A DNA stretch of 64,000 nt, from the NCBI GenBank assembly GCA_021234155.1, contig JAJEKV010000050.1, positions 1,862,842 through 1,926,841 of the forward strand, written 5' to 3'. The stretch is from Isoetes taiwanensis. Lineage: Eukaryota > Streptophyta > Lycopodiopsida > Isoetales > Isoetaceae. This document shows, one piece after another, positions 1 to 9,610 of this stretch. The notes under the pieces are model-generated. The model searched no databases and had not been told where the DNA came from. It worked only from the letters and a program-made list of their open reading frames with translations. Every line of letters begins with the position of its first letter. Positions within the stretch are counted from its first letter, which is position 1. The translations under genes and the position numbers were made by a program.

Positions 1-70
1 GAATGCTATGAAAATATAGATCATGCTATTATAGAGCAAGATCAAACCATCTTTATAAGCATCTTATACC
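1..70 (+). pseudogene. PPR pseudogene, 3' remnant cut by window edge
   Basis: In the plus frame this reads LECYENIDHAIIEQDQ, then IFISILYP and a stop. It matches LECYKNMEDATIEQDQAIFVSVL of the intact PPR gene at 24550-27072 and the end of the pseudogene at 8846-9610. Only the last part of the pseudogene lies in the window here. Confidence 0.75.
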
Positions 71-1383
71 CATGAGAAAGTCATTGACATTGAGCAGCAA
101 ATTGCCGATTAGTTCTAAATTAAAAGGTGAAAATGTAAAATGCTCTATAGATGGAGTGTTCTAGCCAAATACTCTTTAGATTGAGGACTAAAAGAGAAGG
201 AAGAAAGAGATTATTTCCAGCCGTAAATGGGAGAAAGGAGGAGGAAGAGAGAGAGAGGAAAGTTGAAGGTCTTTATAAGGGGTTCTCCTGATGCGTTATC
301 TTAAATGAAATGTGCAAAGCTTGAAGAATCCTTTATGAGAACAGCACTTTGTCTCAGATGGAAGATCTAAACTGCAAAGATATTTAGATGCACCACAATA
401 AAGATAAGTGTCTCATCGCTTCAAATTCAACCATTTTCAACACCTAAAGATCTTGCCAATTTGGATCCTAGCTTTCTGGCAGAACTCTATGGACTTGGGT
501 ACCTGGCAAAAACTATAGTCAAGTTGTCGCATTATATATGTTCAAAAGCTTGCACTGTTTTGGCTCTTATGCTAGTTCAAATATTATTATATGCATGCGT
601 GACTATCTGTTGTACCTACTGATACAGAAACAATAAGAAAACTGAAGCATGTAAGCCCTTAAGCTACAATAGTTATGTTATGTTCCAAGAAAGTGTATAC
701 TTGCTGTGTGATTTAAGCATATTAGGTTTAGCAAATGTTGAACCTTAAGAATGTTGCAGAACAAATTGTTGAGGTGTATAGTTGGTGCTCTACTTTTTAA
801 CTTCCTTGCATATTGGTAAGAGATATTTCTTTGTATTTTTCTTCATTCCGCAAGTCACATTCATTTTCTGGAACTCTTTCTTTTCCATTTTAAAGTTATT
901 GCACTATTTAGATTTCTGATGCTCAGACATGTTTCCTCCAGGCAGGAACTTTGGGATACTTACGACAAACTTTTAGGGGACTAAGTACAATGCATCTTCA
1001 TGTTATCATATGGGTACAAGCAGAAACATGCACAAAATTACATGATCTGATCAGTATAAATTCTTTCTTTGAGCTATGACTTGTTAACTTATCAGAAGGA
1101 CTGTCATAGGCAGCATCAATGTATCACTTGTCCTGGGAAAAATGGCAAGGTAGGCAATACAAATTTTGTAGTGTAATGTAAAGAAGTTTCCATATGTAGA
1201 ATAGATCAATAAGTCAGCTGATTGTTGCTTTGTTGCTTTGATGGACAATAATTATGTCTACCAATAGAGTGCATTGGTGAACATCATCTGATAAGATCTA
1301 AGAATAGACCAAGTCTCGGTTGCACTTCCTCTTTAAGCTGATTCTAAATTGTGCCATTTTGTTGGCTTTGTTGGCTTCTGTTA

Positions 1384-2350
1384 TTACTGCAAGGCTGCAA
1401 GGCCATTGCCACAGTCATTTTGTGCACAAGCAATAAGCTTAAAGGATGCTTCTTCATTCCCTTTTTGCACGTAGCAAGTGATGATGGCAGTCCATGAAAT
1501 AACATTTCTTTTCGTAATCCTATAATTTTGCCAAATGGTCAATGTGTATCTTCCATGGACCATTTTAATTTGTACTACATAGCCAGGCCTATAAAGCGAA
1601 GAAAAAATAATGGCAAAGGTGGATTGGACCGATTTAACACCTTCAACTTGCATTTTCCACAAAATGCACCACCACCATTTCCATTTCCATGTTCAATATA
1701 AGCTGCAATAATCACGGACAACACCCGGAAGCTAAGAAAATATTACTCTCCGTCATCATGCACCTCCACTTAAGCTGATTTCAAATTGTGCCGTTGTGTT
1801 GGCTTCTTTATTATTGCAAGGCTGCAAAGCCGTATGGCATCCGGAGGGATTGCATTGTTAGGCTTCAACACGGGTAAATGCACATTTCTTCAAATAATTG
1901 AAGGCATTCTTTGCCACGATCATTTTGTGCATAAGCGTAAAGCGTAAAGGATTCTTCTTCATTGTCTTTCTGGCAGTAACAAGTGACGATGGCGGTTTCT
2001 GAACAACATTTCCTTTTCATAATCCTGTCAAATGGCCAATGTGTATCTCCCAAGACAAAACATGGACCAGTTTAATTTGTGCCAAATACTTAGGCCTATA
2101 GGTGAAGAAAAAATACTGGCAAAGTTGGATTTGTAAGATTTAATACCTTAAGCTACATTTGTTAAAAAAAGTTGTAATACATTAGCACCCATTTCCATGT
2201 TCAATATAAGCTGTGATCATGGCATTACTAGTTGCATTTGTCAACGTGTATCTAGTTTCAGATGGTAGACTTCTTTATCAAGATCATGTAGGCAAAGACT
2301 TCTTGGGCAACCTCCTGTGCACACATCATCTTGCTTATGGTGTTACAACA
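1384..2350 (-). pseudogene. Decayed PPR-like fragments (copy A)
   Basis: On the minus strand two separate stretches resemble L-type PPR motifs. One (1384-1662) contains KRNVISWTAIITCYVQKGNEE followed by FKLIACAQNDCGNG. The other (1865-2053) contains AIVTCYCQKDNEEES, then YAYAQNDRGKECLQLFEEM. A third piece near 2165-2350 reads NAMITAYIEHGNG in reverse. Stops and frameshifts separate them. They are not derived from the intact PPR gene of the window by simple copying, because these motifs differ. The most likely source is a second PPR gene that lost its frame before the block was duplicated. Confidence 0.5.
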
Positions 2351-2771
2351 ACTACTCCATCTGTAACTGCCTATATGCCAATTCAGAGTAATATTTCAAC
2401 GTCTGGTTATAAATGGTTTCAAATAGAACGGTGGATATAATGAACCAACCTATATTAGAGCTCTGCATAAATAAAACAACACAGATTTCACTAGCATTTC
2501 AAAGACTTCTACAACTAAGCATTATGATATTGTAAGAACATCACAATTGCTAGGCTGAATATTGCTCTGGTATTAACACAGAATACATTCAAATACATCA
2601 CAAAGTTTTATTATTAGGTCAACGATTTCAACCCATCAAGTTATATGCAAAAGTTTGAGACTAATCCATAAACGTAGTTGAACAGAACACTGAAATGTGT
2701 ATACAATATTCAACTTTGCAAGAAACAAATGCATTTTTGATGACAACAAGATGCCCAATATATGCAAGCTG

Positions 2772-3036
2772 GACATATACCAACTCACCACACATCCGTT
2801 GGGCAAAACTTTTGCCTTACATGCACACTTTGTAGGCAGGATTTAATCCCGCCTTAGGAAGTCTAGGTCCTAGGGGCAACTCTAGGGGCATGGCTTTTTA
2901 GCCTCACCATCCTAGTGCCACCTACCATAGTCCCATTGTTTTTTTATTACTTTGTTTAAGGTCCATACTAGACTAATCTTGTACAAACTAGCTAGTTTAT
3001 CCCACTACCTTGCGGCAGCCAAAGTGGAGGACACGT
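2772..3036 (-). repeat. Partial tRNA-like repeat unit
   Basis: This is the first ~265 bp of the unit tandemly arrayed at 4563-6292. It starts at CATATACCAACTCACC and is cut at GACACGTATAGG, where copy B of the block begins. It lacks the B-box part of the unit. Confidence 0.8.
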
Positions 3037-4562
3037 ATAGGCAGCTGATTGTTGCTTTGTTGCTTTGATGGACAATAATTATGTATACCAATAGAGTGCA
3101 TTGGCGAACATCATCTGATAAGATCTAAGAATAGACCAAGTCTCGGTTGCACTTCCTCTTTAAGCTGATTCTAAATTGTGCCATTTTGTTGGCTTTGTTG
3201 GCTTCTGTTATTACTGCAAGGCTGCAAGGCCATTGCCACAGTCATTTTGTGCACAAGCAATAAGCTTAAAGGATGCTTCTTCATTCCCTTTTTGCACGTA
3301 GCAAGTGATGATGGCAGTCCATGAAATAACATTTCTTTTCGTAATCCTATAATTTTGCCAAATGGTCAATGTGTATCTTCCATGGACCATTTTAATTTGT
3401 ACTACATAGCCAGGCCTATAAAGCGAAGAAAAAATAATGGCAAAGGTGGATTGGACCGATTTAACACCTTCAACTTGCATTTTCCACAAAAATGCACCAC
3501 CACCATTTCCATTTCCATGTTCAATATAAGCTGCAATAATGCGGACAACACCCGGGAGCTAAGAAAATATTACTCTCCCGTCATCATGCACCTCCACTTA
3601 AGCTGATTTCAAATTGTGCCGTTGTGTTGGCTTCATTATTATTGCAAGGTCAAAAAGCCGTAAGCATCCGAGGGATTGCATTGTTAGGCTTCAACACGGT
3701 AAATGCACATTTCTTCAAATAATTGAAGGCATTCTTTGCCACGATCATTTTGTGCATAAGCGAAAGCGTAAAGGATTCTTCTTCATTGTCTTTTCTGGCA
3801 ACGTAACAAGTGACGATGGCGGTTCTGAACAACATTTCCTTTTCATAATCCCGTCAAATGGCCAATGTGTATCTCCCAAGACAAAACATGGACCAGTTTA
3901 ATTTGTGCCAAATACTTAGGCCTATAGGTGAAGAAAAATACCGGCAAAGTTGGATTTGTAAGATTTAACACCTTAAGCTACATTTGTTAAAAAAGTTGTA
4001 ATACATTAGCACCCATTTCCATGTTCAATATAAGCTGTGATCATGGCATTACTAGTTGCATTTGTCAACGTGTATCTAGTTTCAGATGGTAGACTTCTTT
4101 ATCAAGATCATGTAGGCAAAGACTTCTTGGGCAACCTCCTGTGCACACATCATCTTGCTTATGGTGTTACAACAACTACTCCATCTGTAACTGCCTATAT
4201 GCCAATTCAGAGTAATATTTCAACGTCTGGTTATAAATGGTTTCAAATAGAACGATGGATATAATGAACCAACCTATATTAGAGCTCTGCATAAATAAAA
4301 CAACACAGATTTCACTAGCATTTCAAAGACTTCTACAACTAAGCATTATGATATTGTAAGAACATCACAATTGCTAGGCTGAATATTGCTCTGGTATTAG
4401 CACAGAATACATTCAAATACATCATCAAGTTATATGCAAAAGTTTGAGACTAATCCATAAAAGTAGTTGAACAGAACACTGAAATGTGTATACAATATTC
4501 AAATTTGCAAGAAACAAATGCATTTCTGATGACAACAAGATGCTCAATATATGCAAGCTGGA
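3037..4562. repeat. Duplicated block, copy B
   Basis: This is a near-identical copy of 1215-2771, offset by about 1826 bp. It begins at CAGCTGATTGTTGC and ends at the same GCTGGAC/CATATACC junction as copy A. Shared possession of that junction means the A-B duplication happened after the tRNA-like unit was inserted. Confidence 0.9.
3211..4170 (-). pseudogene. Decayed PPR-like fragments (copy B)
   Basis: These are the same antisense PPR-like pieces as in copy A: the 3211-3489 stretch is identical in translation to the one at 1384-1662, and 3650-3835 corresponds to 1865-2053 with additional frameshifts. They are not a functional gene. Confidence 0.5.
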
Positions 4563-6292
4563 CATATACCAACTCACCACACATCCGTTGGGCAAAACTT
4601 TTGCCTTACATGCACACTTTGTAGGCAGGATTTAATCCCGCCTTAGGAAGTCTAGGTCCTAGGGGCAACTCTAGGGGCATGGCTTTTTAGCCTCACCATC
4701 CTAGTGCCACCTACCATAGTCCCATTGTTTTTTTATTACTTTGTTTAAGGTCCATACTAGACTAATCTTGTACAAACTAGCTAGTTTATCCCACTACCTT
4801 GCGGCAGCCAAAGTGGAGGACACGTATAGGCTTTTAAGTTCTACCACGTCGGGGATCATCATCGTATACCCCCAATAACCAACTCCCAAAGATAAACATA
4901 CATTGGCAAGGTTTGAACCCATGACCAAATGCACATTTATTTTGGCATTATTAGGCATATACCAACTCACCACACATCCGGTTGGGCAAAAACTTTTGTC
5001 TTACATGCACACTTTGTAGGCAGGATTTAATCCCCGCCTTAGGAAGTCTAGGTCCTAGGGGCAACTCTAGGGGCATGGTTTTTAGCCTCACCATCCTAGT
5101 GCCACCTACCATAGTCCCATTGTTTTTTTATTACTTTGTTTAAGGTCCATACTAGACTAATCTTGTACAGACTAGCTAGTTTATCCCACTACCTTGCGGC
5201 AGCCAAAGTGGAGGACACGTATAGGCTTTTAAGTTCTACCACGTCGGGGGATCACCATCGTTATACCCCCAATAACCAACTCCCAAAGATAAACATACAT
5301 TGGCAAGGTTTGAACCCATGACCAAATGCACATTTATTTTGGCATTATTAGGCATATACCAACTCACCACACATCCGTTGGGCAAAACTTTTGCCTTACA
5401 TGCACACTTTGTAGGCAGGATTTAATCCCGCCTTAGGAAGTCTAGGTCCTAGGGGCAACTCTAGGGGCATGGCTTTTTAGCCTCACCATCCTAGTGCCAC
5501 CTACCATAGTCCCATTGTTTTTTTATTACTTTGTTTAAGGTCCATACTAGACTAATCTTGTACAGACTAGCTAGTTTATCCCACTACCTTGCGGCAGCCA
5601 AAGTGGAGGACACGTATAGGCTTTTAAGTTCTACCACGTCGGGGATCATCATCGTATACCCCCAATAACCAACTCCCAAAGATAAACATACATTGGCAAG
5701 GTTTGAACCCATGACCAAATGCACATTTATTTTGGCATTATTAGGCATATACCAACTCACCACACATCCGTTGGGCAAAACTTTTGCCTTACATGCACAC
5801 TTTGTAGGCAGGATTTAATCCCGCCTTAGGAAGTCTAGGTCCTAGGGGCAACTCTAGGGGCATGGCTTTTTAGCCTCACCATCCTAGTGCCACCTACCAT
5901 AGTCCCATTGTTTTTTTATTACTTTGTTTAAGGTCCATACTAGACTAATCTTGTACAAACTAGCTACTTTATCCCACTACCTTGCGGCAGCCAAAGTGGA
6001 TGACACATATAGGCTTTTAAGTTCTACCACGTCGGGGATCATCATCGTATAACCAACTCCCAAAGATAAACATACGTTGGCAAGGTTTGAACCCATGACC
6101 AAATGCACATTTATTTTGGCATTATTAGGCATATACTAACTCACCACACATCCGTTGGGCAAAACTTTTGCCTTACATGCACACTTTGTAGGCAGGATTT
6201 AATCCCGCCTTAGGAAGTCTAGGTCCTAGGGGCAACTCTAGGGGCATGGCTTTTTAGCCTCACCATCCTAGTGCCACCTACCATAGTCCCAT
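4563..6292 (-). repeat. Tandem array of a ~393-bp tRNA-like (SINE-like) unit
   Basis: The CATATACCAACTCACC start recurs at 4563, 4956, 5353, 5746 and 6130 (spacings 393, 397, 393, 384), giving about 4.4 head-to-tail copies. Read on the minus strand each unit opens with GCCCAACGGATGTG, then TGGTGAGTTGG (close to a pol III A box) and, about 52 bp on, GGGTTCAAACC (a good B box). B boxes lie at 4910-4920, 5307-5317, 5700-5710 and 6084-6094. The head therefore resembles a tRNA-derived SINE. No A-rich tail separates the units, so this is a tandem amplification, not serial insertion. Units differ by only a few bases. Confidence 0.85.
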
Positions 6293-6480
6293 TGGCAAGT
6301 TCATGAATAACATATAAACTATCAAATAATGTACAATATTAGATTCAAAAGTTAAAAGGCTATAATGCTTGGAAAGGGCGTATTTATCTAATATCAAGTT
6401 TTAAATGTCGACGAACAGACCATTACATGCTAACATAGATACAGATATTGACTGATATAATGTATCCGTAGATATTAATT

Positions 6481-6743
6481 GATGGATTACCTTGCAAGAT
6501 CCACTTGTTCTGGCATTATGCGATGGTATGTGGTTGCGCAGCTTGATTTGGAATTGCTACATTTGCCAAAAAAGTTGTAATACATTTTCCATGTTCAATA
6601 CAAGCTGTGATCATGGCATTACTAGTTGCATTTGTCAACATGTATCTAGTTTCAGATGGCGACTTCTTTATCAAGATCATGTAGGCAAAGGCTTCTTCGG
6701 CAACCTCTTGTGCACACATCATCTTGCTTATGGTGGAATCTAA
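6481..6743. repeat. Chimeric fragment: PPR 5' flank joined to block sequence
   Basis: Bases 6481-6556 match the upstream flank of the PPR pseudogene (8846-8911, sharing CAAGATCCACTT and GGTATGTGGTTGCGCAGC). After about 6557 the sequence switches to the duplicated block (2165-2345, ACATTTG to CTTATGGTG). The minus strand of the second part reads NATSNAMITACIEHGK, a PPR-like remnant. This is a rearrangement junction. Confidence 0.7.
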
Positions 6744-7227
6744 AATATTTTCTTACCCCACATTATTTTGAATCCTGTGATTAAGAAACTCTTGCTTCAT
6801 CTTTGACATATGTGTGTACAGTATATTCTAAGTCTTTTGTTCAGACAAACTTGGAGTACATTTAAATCTTTTGTTTATGCTAAAGTGGGGCTATGGAAGC
6901 ATTTTCTGCTTTATCGGTAAACTATTATTGCAAAATCATGAGCATATGAAAAGCACAATGTGCATGCAACATCATGTTCGTGATCGACCCTAATATATTG
7001 CTGGTGTATTTCTACATGGTTTTTCACCGATAAATGAAAGATGAGACCCTAATATTGTAAATTGCTAGATATGCTTTCCTTTCCTCTCCTCATTAATCAT
7101 TAATCTTCAGTTCATGTTGGTATACATTGCAGGTAGAACAAAGTTGTGTCAGAACACTCTAGAAGGAATTGCAATCTTGAAAGTTCAAGAGGTCATGGAT
7201 CGCCAAGATCAGCTCGATCCTCGTGTT
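6744..7227. other. Non-coding stretch, nothing recognised
   Basis: AT-rich sequence between a rearranged PPR fragment and a LINE end. I see no open frame of note, no RNA gene and no repeat. Confidence 0.5.
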
Positions 7228-7448
7228 CTCGCCTGATATGTGTATATATTTCTTCCCCCTCATGATAGATGCATGTACAGTTTGACAACACTCTTATTCC
7301 TGTCACGGGTTTTCCCCCGAAACACTTCGGGGTGGGGGTTTTTTTTTAACTCGGACAGTAATACGTTTACTACGCCTCCTTTTTGGGTCCCATAGGCCGA
7401 TAGGTCTCTGTGGACGATAAAAACTCTATTCTATTCTATTCTATTCTA
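7228..7448 (+). mobile_element. LINE 3' end with (TATTC)n tail
   Basis: From TGTGTATATATTTC through GGGTCCCATAGGCCGATAGG to GTGGACGATAAAAACT this aligns with the reverse complement of the LINE 3' region at 19565-19770 and with 45809-45950. It ends in four to five copies of CTATT (7425-7447). This is a severely 5'-truncated copy holding only 3' untranslated sequence. Confidence 0.7.
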
Positions 7449-8441
7449 AATTTTTATATCAAATATAGGGTTGGTGAAATGAAATACTGGTTTACATATT
7501 TAATAATAGGGACTTCAGTTGTGGATACATTCACTTGGTACTTGACTAGTGAAGTCTCACGGCCATACAACTTGATATATACCCAATTGCTATTCTACAC
7601 AATGGGTATTTAATTGGTTGATGTTTGCACAAATGCTTCTTAGATTCAACATAGGAATTGCATCCTTTAATGATATGGCATGGAGTATCAGGTCTTTTGT
7701 GTCGCTTGCCTAGTATTGTTTGTGTGCGACAAGGACTAAGTACACTCTGTTTTGTGCATTTTGAAGTGTTGGGAGGAAGATAGTGGTTGGGCTAGAGACT
7801 GGACCATTGGTTGGATGAAATGGTGGATGAAGTTGTGTAATCCAACCACGCTCGTCTCAAGAAAGAGGCCCTTCAACAAGAAATTGGAAAACGAAATTCC
7901 AATCACCTTGAAATTTCACCCTCTTTTGTCTTTTTTTTTAAACCTTGAAAGTTTTTGTTCACATCATGGCGACGTTTCTAGCGTGGCTTCGACGACCCTC
8001 GCTTTTCATGCCTCCTAACCCTGTCTGTTCCAGCGCTCCTAAGTCTATTTCTGTTGCCATGAAATTGCATGCTTCTAATACTGTCTCTAATATATCACCC
8101 AAGCTCTGGCAAGCCACAGACTACAGAAGCTAGTTGAATGGAGTCTTGCTTTTCTATTTTTTATTTTTTTTTTCCTTCGTTGCATGAACTGACGGCCATA
8201 GACAAAATCGAGTTGAATCAAGGTAACTCTTGCTTATTTTTCATGTTTTTTTTCTTCATTCCCGCTGCAGGAACTGGGGCTTCTTCCAAAGACTATAGAC
8301 TTCTTGATCGGGCACCCAAGCTCCTACTGTTGCTCTATTACACTTCATCAAAATCCGGCATCAAACGAACTTTTTAAAGCAAAAATCAAGCTCCAGCCTC
8401 AAGATTGGGCTAAACTTCAAGCTGATTGAAATTTCGTCAGA
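7449..8441. other. Non-coding stretch, nothing recognised
   Basis: Short open frames at 7410-7613, 7752-8018 and 8138-8377 show no recognisable motif. No RNA gene or transposon end was seen. Confidence 0.5.
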
Positions 8442-8554
8442 GAATTTTAGGGACCTGTAAAATTTCGTGTGGAAATTTTGAGCAGACCTGGCGGCGCCAC
8501 TCGCCAGGTCTGCTCAAAATTTTCACACGAAATTTTAAGGTCCCTAAAATTACT
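8442..8554. repeat. Near-perfect fold-back (52-bp arms)
   Basis: The left arm starts GAATTTTAGGGACCTG and ends AGCAGACCTGGCG. After an 8-base loop (GCGCCACT) the right arm begins CGCCAGGTCTGCT and ends GGTCCCTAAAATTACTC. About 50 of 52 positions pair. A transcript would form one long hairpin, consistent with a MITE-like fold-back or a small-RNA precursor. No clear target duplication was found. Confidence 0.85.
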
Positions 8555-8749
8555 CTTTCCAAAATGTCATGTTCATGGGCATATTGTTTGTTTAGCAGGC
8601 TTGCCTAATCCCTCTGTATTCCTAGCCTATCCACTTGTCAAGCTAAATCAGCCTATATCAACTGGGGCCATCAGATCTCTGAATTTTACGATCAAAGGAC
8701 AAGAATATTAAGAAAATTCCATTCCTTCCTTCGTTCTACTCTTCTTTCA

Positions 8750-8795
8750 ACGCGCGGGGGGCGCCGCCGGGGGCGGGGGGGGAGGGGGGGGGGTT
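8750..8795 (+). repeat. Extreme G-rich tract
   Basis: CGCGCGGGGGGCGCCGCC is followed by runs of five, nine and ten G within AT-rich surroundings. It could form a G-quadruplex, or it could be a low-quality stretch of the assembly. Confidence 0.7.
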
Positions 8796-8845
8796 CTTGT
8801 TCCCATGTTCTTTCTTTTTCACCATTATTCCTCTGCTTTCCACAA

Positions 8846-9610
8846 CCCTTGCAAGATCCACTTTTTTTGGCATTACGCGATGGTATGTGGTTGCGCAGCT
8901 TGATTTGGAATTGCTTCAGATTGGATCAAGTGGCATGGCTACATACACATAGAGAATTTGGAGCTGGAACCTCCATGTCCAAAGATGTTGATTATCATGC
9001 CCTATTATAGTGCTCAACATGTAGAGAAGAACTTCGCAGACGGCTGTATCTCCAAACGATCGATATTGGGCTTGATTTTATTACTATTTCACCTAATCAT
9101 ATCATTCGCTTCTTTTCTTCGTCTGGAAGTTTGATAGAAGCGAATCAGGCATTTACTAAGGTTTCTCAGTATATAGGGAATGAAGATTTAATGCTCATGG
9201 AGGAAGGCCATTTAGCACTTGGTATATATGATGGAATGCAAGATGAAGGTGACAGATATATGTTCTTTTGCATTTTAAAGGTATATCACAGAATAGGTGC
9301 AATGTTGCATCCATGAGCAGATAAGCAAAAGTAGACTAGAGTCTGATAACCTTGTTGGGATTTTGTTGATCTGTATATCAAAAGCACTAAGCTAGATGAA
9401 GTGCGTAAGTTTTTTCACAGGCTAAGAGTTATAAATGTTGTTTCTTGGGTTACAATGCAATTGCAAAGTGTGTGCAATGATCTTGTCGTTGATCTTGTAG
9501 GATATGCCCAACATGGCAAAAGCTCTATCTTGCCTTGGAATGCTATGAAAATATAGATCATGCTATTATAGAGCAAGATCAAGCCATCTTTATAAGCATC
9601 TTATACCCAT
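8846..9610 (+). pseudogene. PPR pseudogene, 5' copy of the intact PPR gene
   Basis: This is the plus-strand, decayed relative of the minus-strand PPR gene at 24550-27072. It covers the 5' flank and roughly the first 230 codons. In frame order one can read AWLHTHREFGAGTSMS, RRLYLQTIDIGLD, NHIIRFFSSSGSLIEANQAF, GHLALGIYDGMQDE, VDLYIKSTKLDEVRKFFHRL, VINVVSWVTM, and GYAQHGKSS. Each matches the intact protein (for example HIIRFFSSCRTLIEANQAF and LALGIYDQMQDE). Several stops, frameshifts, and an insertion near 9455-9500 break it. It stops at EQDQAIFISIL, beyond which the sequence is unrelated to the gene. It cannot encode a functional protein. Confidence 0.88.

Larger units (their letters stand above)
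1..2771. repeat. Duplicated block, copy A
   Basis: Base 1 aligns with 9538 and the match runs, with scattered substitutions and small indels, to about 2771 (12230 in the other copy). Bases 1215-2771 match a further copy at 3037-4562. The copy starts inside a PPR pseudogene, so the duplication probably extends left of the window. It ends at GCTGGAC, where the tRNA-like repeat unit begins; copy C continues here without that unit, so the unit was probably inserted into an ancestor of copies A and B. Confidence 0.9.

Noticed and set aside
4910-5369. True tRNA gene from the A and B boxes
   Set aside because: The sequence does not fold into a cloverleaf and lacks an anticodon arm of the right length; the unit is 393 bp and tandem.
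4563-6292. CRISPR-like array
   Set aside because: The units are whole repeats without unique spacers, and the DNA is eukaryotic.
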